DNA from: Acidithiobacillus ferridurans
Lineage (GTDB): Bacteria; Pseudomonadota; Gammaproteobacteria; Acidithiobacillales; Acidithiobacillaceae
Direction: 5' to 3'
Assembly: GCF_003966655.1 (NCBI RefSeq)
Contig: NZ_AP018795.1
Coordinates: 2,373,501-2,437,500, forward strand
DNA length: 64,000 bases
Shown here: one piece after another, positions 1-9,168 of the stretch
Layout: each line of letters begins with the position of its first letter
Numbering within the stretch: position 1 is the stretch's first letter
Notes under the pieces: generated by a model
Databases searched by the model: none
What the model saw: only the letters and a program-made list of their open reading frames with translations
Told to the model about the DNA's origin: nothing
Position numbers and translations under genes: made by a program

Positions 1-1328
1 TGGTTATAGAGCGGATCTTCCGTGGGGTGGCGGATTTTCAGGGCGTCATTGATGTTCTTCATGGCCGAGGCTTCGTTGCCGTCGGCATTGGTCACCACAA
101 AGCGCGGATCCTGCTGTCCCACCCAGGCCACCAATGCGCCCATGGCTGTGGCGGGTACGACCGGTTCGCCTAAGGCAAAATCCTCCAGGGGGAACTCGCC
201 CAGCTTGGCGATTTCCAGCACTTGCTCGGTTACCGCCGTCTTGGCGGCGGGGCCACCCCCGGCACGCAGGAAGTTTTCGCGCACCAGCGCCCAGGATTCG
301 GGACTGAGGGCGCGGCACTCCAGGGCAGCCTTGATTTCCGGGGAATCCGGAGTGTCTTTGGGATACAGGTTATGGGATTTGGCCCCCAGCACATGCACGC
401 CCGCACCTTTCATCTGCTTGAGGATGAAGGCTGTGTGGCGGCCCCCCAAGGCGCCGTCCGCCGCCTTGGCCATGCCGGTCAGCACCGCTTCCATAAAGGC
501 CAACCGCTGGCCAAAGGAAAAGCGCGTGGAGTCGACATAGGCACCTTCCTGACCGGCATCGTCAAAGTTCTTGGCATCCACCAGGATGACTTCGTCGAAG
601 TCATGGGCGCGCCAATAGGCGATCATCTCGTCATTCGTCATCAGGGAAACCATGGAGTGATGTTCCTGACTAAAGCCATTCCAGACCAGCACCGGCAGAT
701 AATTGGTAACCCTCGGATAAGCGAAGTGAAAGTGCTTCATGGCGCTCAGCACATAAGGCTCCCCAAAACCGCCGTCACCGATGGTCACCGGGAAGAGGGT
801 GCCAGGGTGCAGCAATGCGCCCGCCATGGCAAAGTGCTGTCCCTGCCCCAATGGGCCCGCGGGAGCCAGCAGGCCAGGGATTGCGCCGGAGAGATGACCG
901 AGCAGTCCATGCTGTTCGCGGAAACGCGCCATCATGTCGTTCATGTCGCGGATACCCATTTCCTCCAGGGAACAGTCAAGGAACATAGCGCTGTAGAAAC
1001 CCGGGGCGTGGTGACCTACTTCGGTGACGATGTTGGTGTGGCCGAGCATCACCAATGCGGCATACGCCTCCGTACTAGAGGCAAAACCGCCAGGATGTCC
1101 TGAGGACTTGGCGGCGCAGATCTGTAAAGTGCAGTAACGCAGGGCATCAGCCATGAGCAGGGTCTGGTAGACGGCTTCCATGGCCGCAGGATTGGGAATG
1201 GCCTTGCGTCCGGTCGCTATGGCGGCACTGCGGCCATACTCCTGGAAATTCGGCCAGGATTCACCAAAGTGGAACATGCCGGCGCAAAAGGCAGGGGCGT
1301 TGGCGGGCAGGGCGGTATGGGCGGTCAT
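1..1328 (-). CDS. Transketolase-like thiamine-diphosphate enzyme, 3' end outside window
   Basis: An open frame of about 442 residues starts at the ATG at 1328 and runs off the left edge. It follows the transketolase N-terminal pattern: an SSGHPGG stretch near residue 70 (compare NSGHPG), GPLGQGQ, and a GDGGFGEP stretch where family members carry the thiamine-diphosphate GDG motif. An AGGA ribosome site precedes the ATG. Transketolases move two-carbon units between sugar phosphates, and a role with the nearby Calvin-cycle genes is plausible. The sequence is clearly divergent from ordinary CbbT, so a transketolase-like or phosphoketolase-like enzyme with another substrate is possible. It is transcribed divergently from the IclR gene, which may regulate it. 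Confidence 0.75.
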   Translation of the reverse strand, partial: MTAHTALPANAPAFCAGMFHFGESWPNFQEYGRSAAIATGRKAIPNPAAMEAVYQTLLMADALRYCTLQICAAKSSGHPGGFASSTEAYAALVMLGHTNIVTEVGHHAPGFYSAMFLDCSLEEMGIRDMNDMMARFREQHGLLGHLSGAIPGLLAPAGPLGQGQHFAMAGALLHPGTLFPVTIGDGGFGEPYVLSAMKHFHFAYPRVTNYLPVLVWNGFSQEHHSMVSLMTNDEMIAYWRAHDFDEVILVDAKNFDDAGQEGAYVDSTRFSFGQRLAFMEAVLTGMAKAADGALGGRHTAFILKQMKGAGVHVLGAKSHNLYPKDTPDSPEIKAALECRALSPESWALVRENFLRAGGGPAAKTAVTEQVLEIAKLGEFPLEDFALGEPVVPATAMGALVAWVGQQDPRFVVTNADGNEASAMKNINDALKIRHPTEDPLYN

Positions 1329-1384
1329 AGTGCGATCATCCTGTGACAAAAAGAAATTGCATCCACTCTAAGCAAGACGATATG

Positions 1385-1420
1385 ATTCCGCAATGGGTAA
1401 TCGTTTCCATAATACGGAAT
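1385..1420. promoter_or_regulatory. Inverted repeat in divergent promoter, candidate IclR operator
   Basis: The sequence ATTCCG...CGGAAT flanks the divergent start region: ATTCCGCAATGG on the left and CCATAATACGGAAT on the right. The outer six bases of the arms match perfectly and the inner bases partly. The right arm ends five bases before the IclR start codon, so a bound protein would block the regulator's own translation start and possibly the transketolase-like promoter. Assignment to IclR is inference from position. Confidence 0.45.
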
Positions 1421-1425
1421 AATTT

Positions 1426-2205
1426 ATGTCAACATCTACCACCGATAAAAACTCCTCCATCCAGGTGATCACCCGCTTGCGTGCTCTGCTGGATGCCCTC
1501 GCGGCGGAAGGGGGGAGCGCACCACTCAAAATACTCGCCGCCGTCACCGGACTCGCACCCTCCACCGCCTTCCGCATTCTGGCCTCAGCACAGGACAACC
1601 AACTGATCGCTCGCGATGCTGGCGGCCATTACCGCTTCGGCCAGCGCTTGCAAGACTGGGCGCAGCTCGCCCATGGCCGCAGCGACCTACGCGCCGTCGC
1701 CCGGCCCATCATGGCCTGGCTGCGCGATCAGGTGCAGGAGACGGTGAATCTTACCATCCAGGAGGGCGACGAAGTGATCTATGTAGAGCGCGCCACCTCG
1801 TCGCGGATGATGCGGGTGGAGCAGGTGATCGGCAGTCGCGCGCCGCTACATACCACCGCCGTCGGCAAGCTCATGCTGGCGCTGAATGGCGAAGCTGCTG
1901 TCCAAAGTTACGCTACCCGCACCGGCTTGCCGGCGCTTACTGTTCATACCCTGCGCCAGGCCGATGCCCTCTGGGAAAACGCCAGAAGCGGACTTGAACG
2001 TGGCTATGCACTGGACAATGAGGAAGCCGAGATTGGCGTCGGTTGTCTCGGCGTGCTGCTCCACAGCCGATTGCCCTGGAATGCCGGCCTCAGTATCTCC
2101 GCGCCTATTGAGCGTCTCCAGGAAAGCTGGGTACCGATGCTACAGGAGGCTGCGCGGCGGATAGATAGGGGCCACCAGAAAAATGATGTACCGTCCATAA
2201 GTTGA
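1426..2205 (+). CDS. IclR-family transcriptional regulator
   Basis: The 259-residue protein has the usual two-part IclR layout. An N-terminal winged helix-turn-helix (about residues 15-75, with LKILAAVTGLAPSTAFRIL) is followed by an effector-binding domain (about 85-250) with the typical HTTAVGKLMLA and GYALDNEEAEIGVGCL stretches. Family members sense small aromatic or carbon metabolites and often control a divergent operon. The divergent partner here is the transketolase-like gene, with a palindrome between them. The ATG at 1426 is the first plausible start; no strong ribosome site is visible before it. Confidence 0.9.
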   Translation: MSTSTTDKNSSIQVITRLRALLDALAAEGGSAPLKILAAVTGLAPSTAFRILASAQDNQLIARDAGGHYRFGQRLQDWAQLAHGRSDLRAVARPIMAWLRDQVQETVNLTIQEGDEVIYVERATSSRMMRVEQVIGSRAPLHTTAVGKLMLALNGEAAVQSYATRTGLPALTVHTLRQADALWENARSGLERGYALDNEEAEIGVGCLGVLLHSRLPWNAGLSISAPIERLQESWVPMLQEAARRIDRGHQKNDVPSIS

Positions 2206-2278
2206 AGGGCCTGTAGGTGCATAGCGTGATGGGCAACGAGTAACCCCCATTTGATGGAAATGCTTGCTGACCGGTACT

Positions 2279-2340
2279 CTCAATTAGAGTTAATATTTAT
2301 TAACTATAATAATAAAGATAATTAACTTTTATCAATTATA
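2279..2340. promoter_or_regulatory. AT-rich intergenic segment with a perfect palindrome
   Basis: The 240-bp gap after the IclR gene contains a sharply AT-rich stretch in otherwise GC-rich DNA. It includes a perfect inverted repeat at 2289-2304 (GTTAATA-tt-TATTAAC). It probably contains the promoter or a regulator site for the rightward genes that follow. No specific regulator can be named. Confidence 0.35.
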
Positions 2341-2444
2341 CGCTTCTCCCATACTGCACTCCAGTCAACGTCCTCTATGCGCGCTGACGGACCCGATGAC
2401 GAGTATTCCCCCCGCGTGATATCGGGTGCGAGCCATGAGGTCCC

Positions 2445-2774
2445 GTGACCAACGCAATGAGTGTTCCGGATGATCCGCTTTTGAATGGAGCAATGGGAGG
2501 TTTTATGTCGCTTTTCAGGCAGATGGTAAGACCCGCAGAAGACTTGAGGCTTTTGGCTTTCGAACTCGCTCAGGACATTGATGCCATTTCGTCAAAGGGG
2601 GCGCAGTCCCCTGAAAAATTCAACGGCGCCCACGCACGGGCGGCAGGGCATTATGTCTGCGTACGTTATCACCACAATCAAGAGCCGTCTCTGCTTAGTA
2701 TCTATGAAGCGCGCCGTTACTTGGCATGGCTCCGTGCCGGTCACGTTGGAACCCACTGGAATGTAGCGGATTGA
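2445..2774 (+). CDS. Hypothetical protein, 109 residues
   Basis: I do not recognise this protein. It begins at a GTG at 2445 (alternative ATG at 2457), has no signal peptide or membrane segment, and ends 21 bases before the next gene. The C-terminal half (YVCVRYHH, EARRYLAWLRAGHVGTHW) looks like a compact soluble domain. Codon use matches its neighbours. The short gap suggests cotranscription with the DUF6671-type gene. The start is uncertain because the only purine-rich stretch nearby is weak. Confidence 0.45.
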   Translation: MTNAMSVPDDPLLNGAMGGFMSLFRQMVRPAEDLRLLAFELAQDIDAISSKGAQSPEKFNGAHARAAGHYVCVRYHHNQEPSLLSIYEARRYLAWLRAGHVGTHWNVAD

Positions 2775-2795
2775 CCAAATGAAGTCGGGGTTGCC

Positions 2796-3719
2796 ATGGC
2801 AACCCCATGGCCTGTGCTTTTTTGGGAGTCATGCCATCAAATGCGTGAGATAGAGCATGCAAAATATTCGCGTTTGAAAAACGCCATCTACAAAGATACA
2901 AGTGTGGCCCTACTTACCCAGCACGGCAAGGAGAAAGTCGTTACTCCTATATTGGCTTCCGCCATTGGCTGCGAAGTTACACTGGTGACGGGCTTTGACA
3001 CGGACCAACTGGGTACCTTTACCAGAGACATCCCCCGTGCTGGCACCCAGATCGAGGCGGCGCGGAAAAAGGCGCGCATCGGTATGGAGCTAGCGCATTT
3101 GCCCTTGGGGCTCGCTAGCGAAGGCAGCTTCGGACCGGACCCGTTTACCGGGCTGTTTTCCTTGAACGTAGAAATGGTTGTCTGGATCGACGATACGCTC
3201 GGGATCGAAGTGGTGGGTGTTGCCTCGGGTAGGACCAACTTCTCTCATCTGCTCGCTGCCAACTGGGAGCAGGCCGAGGCATTCGCCCGTGCGATAGATT
3301 TTCCTGAACACGGGATCGTAGTGCGCCCGCGTCATGAGGACGACTCCCGCATCCGCAAAGGGATTGCCGACTGGGAATCGCTACGTGAGGCCTTTTTCTG
3401 GGCCTGTGGCGAGGCGGATAACGGCTGCGTCTTCCTGGAAACCGACGTGCGTGCGCATATGAACCCCATGCGCATGGAGATCATAGCTTCGGCTACACGA
3501 GATCTCGCAGACAAGCTTGCTACCCCATGCCCGGTCTGCAACACGCCCGGCTTCGACATCGTGGAGCGCGTCCCAGGCCTGCCTTGCGAAGGTTGCGGCG
3601 CCCCGACCCGGGATACCCGGGCGGACATCCACCGTTGTGGCAGGTGTGGCCACCAGGTCGCGCTGGAACGTCTGGAGAAGGCCGCTCCAGCGGGTCACTG
3701 CGACTGGTGCAATCCATGA
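2796..3719 (+). CDS. DUF6671-like zinc-ribbon protein
   Basis: About 307 residues. The opening (LLTQHGKEKVVTPILA), the middle (FLETDVRAHMNPMR) and four CxxC pairs at the C-terminus (CPVC, CEGC, CGRC, CDWC) resemble proteins annotated as DUF6671. The paired cysteines suggest two zinc-ribbon folds. Function is unknown. An internal ATG at 2841 is an alternative start because the first 15 residues look unlike the family. It lies between two unassigned genes, probably in one transcript. The family name rests on recall of the motif pattern. Confidence 0.65.
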   Translation: MATPWPVLFWESCHQMREIEHAKYSRLKNAIYKDTSVALLTQHGKEKVVTPILASAIGCEVTLVTGFDTDQLGTFTRDIPRAGTQIEAARKKARIGMELAHLPLGLASEGSFGPDPFTGLFSLNVEMVVWIDDTLGIEVVGVASGRTNFSHLLAANWEQAEAFARAIDFPEHGIVVRPRHEDDSRIRKGIADWESLREAFFWACGEADNGCVFLETDVRAHMNPMRMEIIASATRDLADKLATPCPVCNTPGFDIVERVPGLPCEGCGAPTRDTRADIHRCGRCGHQVALERLEKAAPAGHCDWCNP

Positions 3720-3774
3720 TCCGAAGCGGCATGGCAGCCATGTGACGACAGCCCGAATGGAGGTGTATCGCGTT

Positions 3775-4335
3775 ATGATGACTACGATTACCGAAGCAGG
3801 GCGGGATATTTCAGTAACACGTCTGTTTCTTTTCGTTCGGAGAACAGACGACCTTGCCAGTGCCTGCCAGCAGGTCGAGGAGTTTCTTGCATTTTGTCGC
3901 AGTCGCCAAAGCGATCCCTTTGCCAATGAACGTTTCTTGGGAGTCTGGGTGGAGGAGCACATAGTCACCAGTCTCCCTCAAGAGTGGGTACAGCCATTGT
4001 CAGCCACTCAGACCCTTCTTCTAACGATGCGGGAGATTTTTGCATTATGGGGTATCTGGTCAGTCGCCTCGATGGATGCGGTATGCCTGGAGACCAATGA
4101 GGGGATGGCCCTTTCCCACAATCTAGTGCTCGATGCGCTGATTGCACTTAGGCAGGGGGACGCCGGAACAGTTGGCGCTTATTCACCGGTCTTCGCGCGT
4201 GGCACGCCAATGGAACAAGTGCATGCAGAGATCAAACAACTGAATTTTCTGTATCCGCTTCGGATCGCAGGCCCGGTTTATTGCGACCCGGATACGGGTG
4301 CTTTGTCCTTACAGGACGAATTGTCATGCCATTGA
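3775..4335 (+). CDS. Hypothetical protein, 186 residues
   Basis: The reading frame is open further upstream, but a GGAGGTG ribosome site at 3759-3765, nine bases before the ATG at 3775, fixes the likely start. The protein is soluble, mildly acidic and has no motif I can name; [23 protein letters not shown] near the start suggests an alpha/beta fold. It ends 68 bases before pyrC and probably shares its transcript with the two genes before it. Confidence 0.55.
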   Translation: MMTTITEAGRDISVTRLFLFVRRTDDLASACQQVEEFLAFCRSRQSDPFANERFLGVWVEEHIVTSLPQEWVQPLSATQTLLLTMREIFALWGIWSVASMDAVCLETNEGMALSHNLVLDALIALRQGDAGTVGAYSPVFARGTPMEQVHAEIKQLNFLYPLRIAGPVYCDPDTGALSLQDELSCH

Positions 4336-4402
4336 AAAAATGAACACGGTAAAACCCGACGCGGATGGTTATACTCCGACTTTGTGCGCCAGGAGGGTAC
4401 CC

Positions 4403-5440
4403 ATGGTGAAGCGATTCACTCTCATACGCCCCGACGATTGGCATCTCCATCTTCGGGATGGCGCGATGATGGCCGCGGCACTCCCCGACACGGCGAGGCA
4501 TTTTGCGCGCGCCATTGTTATGCCCAATCTTCAAACTCCCATCACGACAGTCGATCTGGCGCAGGCCTACCGCGACCGCATCCTCGCGGCACTCCCAGCG
4601 GATATGCGCTTCGAGCCGCTCATGACCCTTTATCTCACGGACAATATGCCGGTGTCCGAGATCGCGAAGGCAAAAAACAGTGGCTTTGTGCAGGCGGTCA
4701 AGTACTACCCGACCGGCGCGACCACCCATTCCGAGCATGGTGTGACCGATCTGAAGCGTGCCTATTCAGTGCTCGCGGCGATGGAAAAACTGGATCTGCC
4801 GCTGCTGCTGCACGGCGAAGTGACCGATTCGGCGGTGGACATGTTTGACCGTGAGGCGGTGTTCATCGACCGGCACCTCATGCCGTTGACGCGCGATTTT
4901 CCCGGCCTGCGCATGGTGCTCGAGCACATCACCACACGCGCGGCGGTCGACTTCGTTCGGCAGGCCCCCAACAACGTCGCCGCGACGATTACCGCGCACC
5001 ATCTGCTGCTCAACCGCAACGCGCTATTCGAGGGTGGGTTACAACCACATCATTACTGCCTGCCGCTCCTAAAGCGGGAGACGCAGCGCGCAGCGCTTGT
5101 CGACGCAGCCACGAGCGGCAACCCGAAGTTTTTTCTCGGCACCGACAGTGCGCCGCATTCGCGTCAAGCCAAGGAGTCCGCCTGCGGCTGCGCTGGCATC
5201 TATACCGCGCACGCTGCAATGGAACTGTATACCGAGATTTTCGAGCGCGCCGGTGCGCTTGACCGGCTGGAGGCCTTCGCAAGCTTCCACGGGTCCGATT
5301 TCTACCGGCTGCCGCGCAACCGGGACACCCTCACCCTGGAGCAACGGAGCTGGACGGTGCCTGAAGAACTGTATTTCGGGAAGGACACGGTCGTGCCGCT
5401 ACGCGCCGGAAAAACGATGGCGTGGACGGTGCTGACATGA
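4403..5440 (+). CDS. pyrC: Dihydroorotase
   Basis: This 345-residue enzyme cyclises N-carbamoyl-aspartate to dihydroorotate in pyrimidine synthesis. It is the compact homodimeric PyrC type, and its metal ligands are visible: H14 and H16 in DDWHLHLRD, the lysine that is carboxylated (K100 in VKYYPTG), H137, H175 and the catalytic D248 in GTDSAPH. An AGGAGGG site at 4391-4397 selects the ATG at 4403 over an upstream in-frame ATG. Length matches the family. It is followed by ilvD in the same direction after 81 bases. Confidence 0.96.
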   Translation: MVKRFTLIRPDDWHLHLRDGAMMAAALPDTARHFARAIVMPNLQTPITTVDLAQAYRDRILAALPADMRFEPLMTLYLTDNMPVSEIAKAKNSGFVQAVKYYPTGATTHSEHGVTDLKRAYSVLAAMEKLDLPLLLHGEVTDSAVDMFDREAVFIDRHLMPLTRDFPGLRMVLEHITTRAAVDFVRQAPNNVAATITAHHLLLNRNALFEGGLQPHHYCLPLLKRETQRAALVDAATSGNPKFFLGTDSAPHSRQAKESACGCAGIYTAHAAMELYTEIFERAGALDRLEAFASFHGSDFYRLPRNRDTLTLEQRSWTVPEELYFGKDTVVPLRAGKTMAWTVLT

Positions 5441-5521
5441 GCAGGCAGCGTGCTGGCCCGCAGGATTCGGTAAATTTCCGCTGCATTTTGCTGCAGCTTA
5501 CGCATACTCAGGAGGGTAATG

Positions 5522-7195
5522 ATGTCTGACAACCGCAGAAGCAAGACCATCACGCAGGGCGTGCAGCGCTCGCCCAACCGGGCCATGCTGCGTGCGGTGG
5601 GGTTTGGTGATTGGGACTTCGACAAGCCTATCGTCGGCGTGGCGAACGCGCACAGCAGCATCACGCCTTGCAATATCGGTATCGGCGCGCTTGCCGCCCG
5701 TGCGGAAGCGGCGCTCAAATCGGCTGGTGCCATGCCGCAAACGTTTGGCACCATCACCATTTCCGATGGTATTTCGATGGGTACCGCCGGCATGAAATAT
5801 TCGCTGGTGTCACGCGAAGTGATTGCCGACTCCATTGAAACGGTGTGTCAGGGCCAGAGCATGGACGGCGTGCTCGCCCTCGGCGGCTGCGATAAGAACA
5901 TGCCGGGCGCAATGATCGCCATCGCCCGCATGAACATTCCGGCCATTTTCGTTTATGGCGGCACCATCAAGCCGGGCCACTACCGGGGCCAAGATCTGAC
6001 CATCATGAGCGCCTTTGAGGCGGTGGGGCAACACACCGTCCATAAAATTGACGACGAAGAACTGCTGGAAATCGAGCGTCGCGCCTGCCCTGGCGCGGGC
6101 TCCTGCGGCGGCATGTATACCGCCAACACCATGTCTTCCATCTTCGAAGCCATGGGCATGAGCTTGCCGTACTCCTCCACCATGGCGGCGGAGGATGCAG
6201 AAAAGGCGGAGAGTGCGGCACAGTCCGCAGAGGTATTGGTAAGCGCCATCCGAAAACAAATCCTGCCGCGCCAGATATTGACGCGGCAGGCGTTTGAAAA
6301 CGCCATTGCGGTGGCCATGGCCGTGGGCGGCTCCACCAACGCGGTATTACACCTGTTGGCCATTGCGCATGCGGCACAGGTACCACTCACCCTTGATGAT
6401 TTCGAGGCCATGCGCGGGCGTGTGCCGGTACTCTGCGACCTGAAACCATCGGGCCGTTACGTCGCTACCGATCTGCATCGGGCGGGCGGCATTCCCCAGG
6501 TGATGAAAATATTGCTCGCCCACGGCGTGTTACACGGCGATGCGCTGACCATCAGCGGTCAGACGCTTGCGGAAGTTTTACAGGATGTGCCGAGCGAAGC
6601 GCGTACGGATCAGGAGGTGATACGTCCGTGGAATAATCCCATTTATGCCCAAGGGCACCTTGCCATCCTGAAGGGCAATCTTGCGCCCGAGGGCGCGGTG
6701 GCGAAAACCACCGGCTTCATGGCGCACAAAATCACCGGTCCGGCACGGGTTTTTGAATCCGAGGAGTCGTGCATGGAAGCGATCCTGGCGCAGAAAATCA
6801 AGCCCGGCGATGTCGTGGTCATCCGCTACGAAGGGCCCAAGGGCGGACCCGGTATGCGCGAAATGTTATCCCCCACCTCGGCGATCATCGGCGAAGGATT
6901 GGGCGATTCGGTTGGCCTTATTACTGACGGCCGCTTTTCCGGCGCCACATACGGCATGGTAGTCGGTCATGTCGCGCCGGAAGCCGCAGTGGGGGGCACG
7001 ATCGCACTAGTCATCGAGGGAGACTCGGTGACTATAGACGCCGGACAGCGTTTGCTGCAACTCAACGTGTCTGATGAAGAAATCGGACGCCGCCGCGCCG
7101 TCTGGCAAGCACCCGCACCGCGCCACACGCGCGGCGTTTTGGCGAAGTACGCCAAATTGGTTTCCTCGGCCAGTAAGGGGGCCGTAACAGATTGA
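5522..7195 (+). CDS. ilvD: Dihydroxy-acid dehydratase
   Basis: A 557-residue IlvD, which dehydrates dihydroxy acids in branched-chain amino-acid synthesis. The three iron-sulfur cysteines of the [2Fe-2S] type are C50 (ITPCN), C123 (GGCDKNMPG) and C195 ([14 protein letters not shown]). The C-terminal GGPGMREM and TDGRFSGAT stretches are standard. Two consecutive ATGs occur at 5519 and 5522; the second has the better five-base spacing from GGAGGG. The gene ends only three bases from the stop of the convergent tsaC, leaving no space for a separate terminator. Confidence 0.97.
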   Translation: MSDNRRSKTITQGVQRSPNRAMLRAVGFGDWDFDKPIVGVANAHSSITPCNIGIGALAARAEAALKSAGAMPQTFGTITISDGISMGTAGMKYSLVSREVIADSIETVCQGQSMDGVLALGGCDKNMPGAMIAIARMNIPAIFVYGGTIKPGHYRGQDLTIMSAFEAVGQHTVHKIDDEELLEIERRACPGAGSCGGMYTANTMSSIFEAMGMSLPYSSTMAAEDAEKAESAAQSAEVLVSAIRKQILPRQILTRQAFENAIAVAMAVGGSTNAVLHLLAIAHAAQVPLTLDDFEAMRGRVPVLCDLKPSGRYVATDLHRAGGIPQVMKILLAHGVLHGDALTISGQTLAEVLQDVPSEARTDQEVIRPWNNPIYAQGHLAILKGNLAPEGAVAKTTGFMAHKITGPARVFESEESCMEAILAQKIKPGDVVVIRYEGPKGGPGMREMLSPTSAIIGEGLGDSVGLITDGRFSGATYGMVVGHVAPEAAVGGTIALVIEGDSVTIDAGQRLLQLNVSDEEIGRRRAVWQAPAPRHTRGVLAKYAKLVSSASKGAVTD

Positions 7196-7198
7196 ACG

Positions 7199-8185
7199 TT
7201 AGAAACGAAAGGTCGTATGCGCTGATGCGGCGCGCGCCAGTCGGTCGCTTACTGCCTGCCAGTCGGCACCGCTGGGTGGTGCCTCAATCAGCAGACCATC
7301 GAGCCCTTGCTGATCCAGAGCGCGCAACTGCGCGTAGAGTTCGCGGGCCCACCCTGCCGGATGCGGCGGCATATGGTGCCGGAGGCAGGATTCGGGCAAC
7401 TGCGTGGCGGGCATCGCCAGCACCCCGACGCGTTGCCCCTGCCTGAGGCGCCGGCATATTTCCGCTTTCAGATGCCCCGTCGGCACCAAGTAGAGAGGGG
7501 TTCTTGGGGCGTAATGGGAGCGCAACATCCCCGGCGCCCGCAGCGCATCATTTCCCTGCGGAATGACGGGCTGCTCCAGGACCGCTTCGATCTCGGCAAG
7601 CGTAATCGCGCCGGGACGCAGCAGCCGGGGCTGATGCCCGCTCAGGTCGAGAATGGTGGACTCGATGCCCACCCGGCAGGGCCCGCCGTCTAGGATGAAG
7701 TCCATGGCATCGCCCAGTTCCTCGCGCACATGTGCTACGGTGGTGGGGCTTACCTGGCCAAAGCGGTTGGCCGAAGGGGCGGCGATGCCGCCGCTGAAAG
7801 CTTCGAGCAGCATCAGGGCGAGGGGATGATCGGGAACCCGCAGTCCTACCGTATCCTGACCACCGGTGACCCTATCGGGCACGCGGCAGGCACGGTGCAG
7901 AATCAAGGTAAGTGGACCTGGCCAATAACGCCGCGCGAGGACGAAGGCCGCTGGCGGGATATCCCTGGACCATTGACTAAGGTGATCGCGCCGTGCCATA
8001 TGCACGATCAGCGGGTGATCAGCCGGTCTACCCTTCGCCGCGAAAATGCGGGCCACGGCGGCGGGGTTTTCCGCATCGGCCCCGAGGCCGTAGACGGTCT
8101 CCGTGGGGAAGACGACGAGGCCGCCGCTGCGCAGGATCTCCGCAGCCCGCTGCATGGCGGCGAGCAATTTCTTACTCGAAGGCAT
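7199..8185 (-). CDS. tsaC: Threonylcarbamoyl-AMP synthase (Sua5/YrdC type)
   Basis: This 328-residue protein makes threonylcarbamoyl-AMP, the precursor of the t6A37 modification of ANN-reading tRNAs. The YrdC domain covers about residues 8-200 (VVFPTETVYGLGADA, FAAKGRPADHPL, APSANRFGQVSPT). A C-terminal Sua5 extension follows (SHYAPRTPLYLV), making this the longer Sua5 form rather than the short TsaC form. It starts three bases after the small ORF that follows bioD, so all three genes probably form one unit. It is convergent with ilvD. Confidence 0.93.
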   Translation of the reverse strand: MPSSKKLLAAMQRAAEILRSGGLVVFPTETVYGLGADAENPAAVARIFAAKGRPADHPLIVHMARRDHLSQWSRDIPPAAFVLARRYWPGPLTLILHRACRVPDRVTGGQDTVGLRVPDHPLALMLLEAFSGGIAAPSANRFGQVSPTTVAHVREELGDAMDFILDGGPCRVGIESTILDLSGHQPRLLRPGAITLAEIEAVLEQPVIPQGNDALRAPGMLRSHYAPRTPLYLVPTGHLKAEICRRLRQGQRVGVLAMPATQLPESCLRHHMPPHPAGWARELYAQLRALDQQGLDGLLIEAPPSGADWQAVSDRLARAASAHTTFRF

Positions 8186-8188
8186 GGT

Positions 8189-8383
8189 TTAGTTGCTCCC
8201 CGCCGCGGCTGGCAGCGCCGAACGCGGGTCATAAGAGGACCACTCCAACCGCTGCCGGTGGAGTCTCAGCCAGACAGTGTTCCGGCCAATAAAGACCAAA
8301 TTTGGGTTGTAGGCGAGCGGGTGTATCTCTTTGTCTTCAGCCAGAGCCCTGTTCACATCGCATAGAATGGCCCTCTGATTCAT
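8189..8383 (-). CDS. Small conserved-looking protein coupled to bioD
   Basis: This 64-residue ORF (MNQRAILCDVNRALAEDKEI...) starts at an ATG that overlaps the bioD stop in an ATGA tetranucleotide (8380-8383). It stops three bases before the tsaC ATG. That fit between two genes, plus the continuous frame, argues that it is translated. Its sequence (AYNPNLVFIGRNTVWLRLHRQRLEWSSYDPRS) looks like a small beta-rich soluble protein. I do not recognise the family and propose no function. Confidence 0.6.
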   Translation of the reverse strand: MNQRAILCDVNRALAEDKEIHPLAYNPNLVFIGRNTVWLRLHRQRLEWSSYDPRSALPAAAGSN

Positions 8384-9168
8384 TTCTGCGCCGCACAGTT
8401 TGCGGTGATGGGAGGGGTTGCTTTTGGCGCGGTATGAGCGGCTGCAAGCCGGCTGGCAAGGCCATGAAGAAACGGACCAATGCCCATCCACGTGGTGGCG
8501 TGGTGCCCCGACCGATGCGGTATTCGCTCTACCGGACAGTCCAGCCAGCATGCCAAATCTGCGGCATTATCCAAGAGCGGATCAATCACCGGCCCTGTCT
8601 GGTTCAGCACCACGCCAACCAGTGGTAATGCCCGGTGCTGTAATACCTCCACAGTGAGCAGGGTGTGGTTGATGACGCCGAGGCGATCGGCGGCTACTAC
8701 CAGCACAGGCAGCCGCAGTGCGGCGGCCAAGTCGGCGTTGGTGGTTCCCGCCGCCAGCGGGGAGAGCAGGCCGCCAGCCCCTTCCACTAGCAAGAAGTCG
8801 TCTGCGCCAATGCCCGACTGGCAAGCGGTTACCAGTTGATCCAGAGTCAGCGTCCGACCTTCCAGGGCAGCAGCCCGCTCCGGTGAGAGCGCCGCCCGCA
8901 GTGGATAAGCACAAACCTGTTGCAGCGATTCGGTACTGTCCGCAGCCTTCCAGAGCGCGGCCGCGTCCTGGGGCAGCAGGCCATCCTCGCCCGAGGCACA
9001 CCCCGATTCCACCGGTTTGCGCGGGCGCACCGATAGGCCCCGCTGCACCAGGAGACGGGTCAGTGCCACCGCCACCCAGGTTTTGCCGACGCCCGTGTCA
9101 GTACCAGTGACAAATAGTCCGGTGAGGCCCGCCATATCCAGCTCAACGGCGTGCTGAATGCTTTTCAT
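8380..9168 (-). CDS. bioD: Dethiobiotin synthetase
   Basis: BioD closes the ureido ring of biotin using ATP and CO2. The protein has the P-loop GTDTGVGKT near residue 21, KPVESGC for substrate binding, and VEGAGGLLSPLA. The ORF gives 262 residues; an internal methionine (MAGLTG) would give about 250, nearer to relatives. The first ATG overlaps the stop of the upstream aldolase-like gene as ATGA (9165-9168), favouring coupled translation from 9168. No other biotin genes are visible here. Confidence 0.93.
   Translation of the reverse strand: MKSIQHAVELDMAGLTGLFVTGTDTGVGKTWVAVALTRLLVQRGLSVRPRKPVESGCASGEDGLLPQDAAALWKAADSTESLQQVCAYPLRAALSPERAAALEGRTLTLDQLVTACQSGIGADDFLLVEGAGGLLSPLAAGTTNADLAAALRLPVLVVAADRLGVINHTLLTVEVLQHRALPLVGVVLNQTGPVIDPLLDNAADLACWLDCPVERIPHRSGHHATTWMGIGPFLHGLASRLAAAHTAPKATPPITANCAAQK

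Noticed and set aside
22..1103. Two long overlapping forward frames at the left edge
   Set aside because: They lie opposite the transketolase-like gene, have no family features, and the reverse frame has a clear motif pattern and ribosome site.
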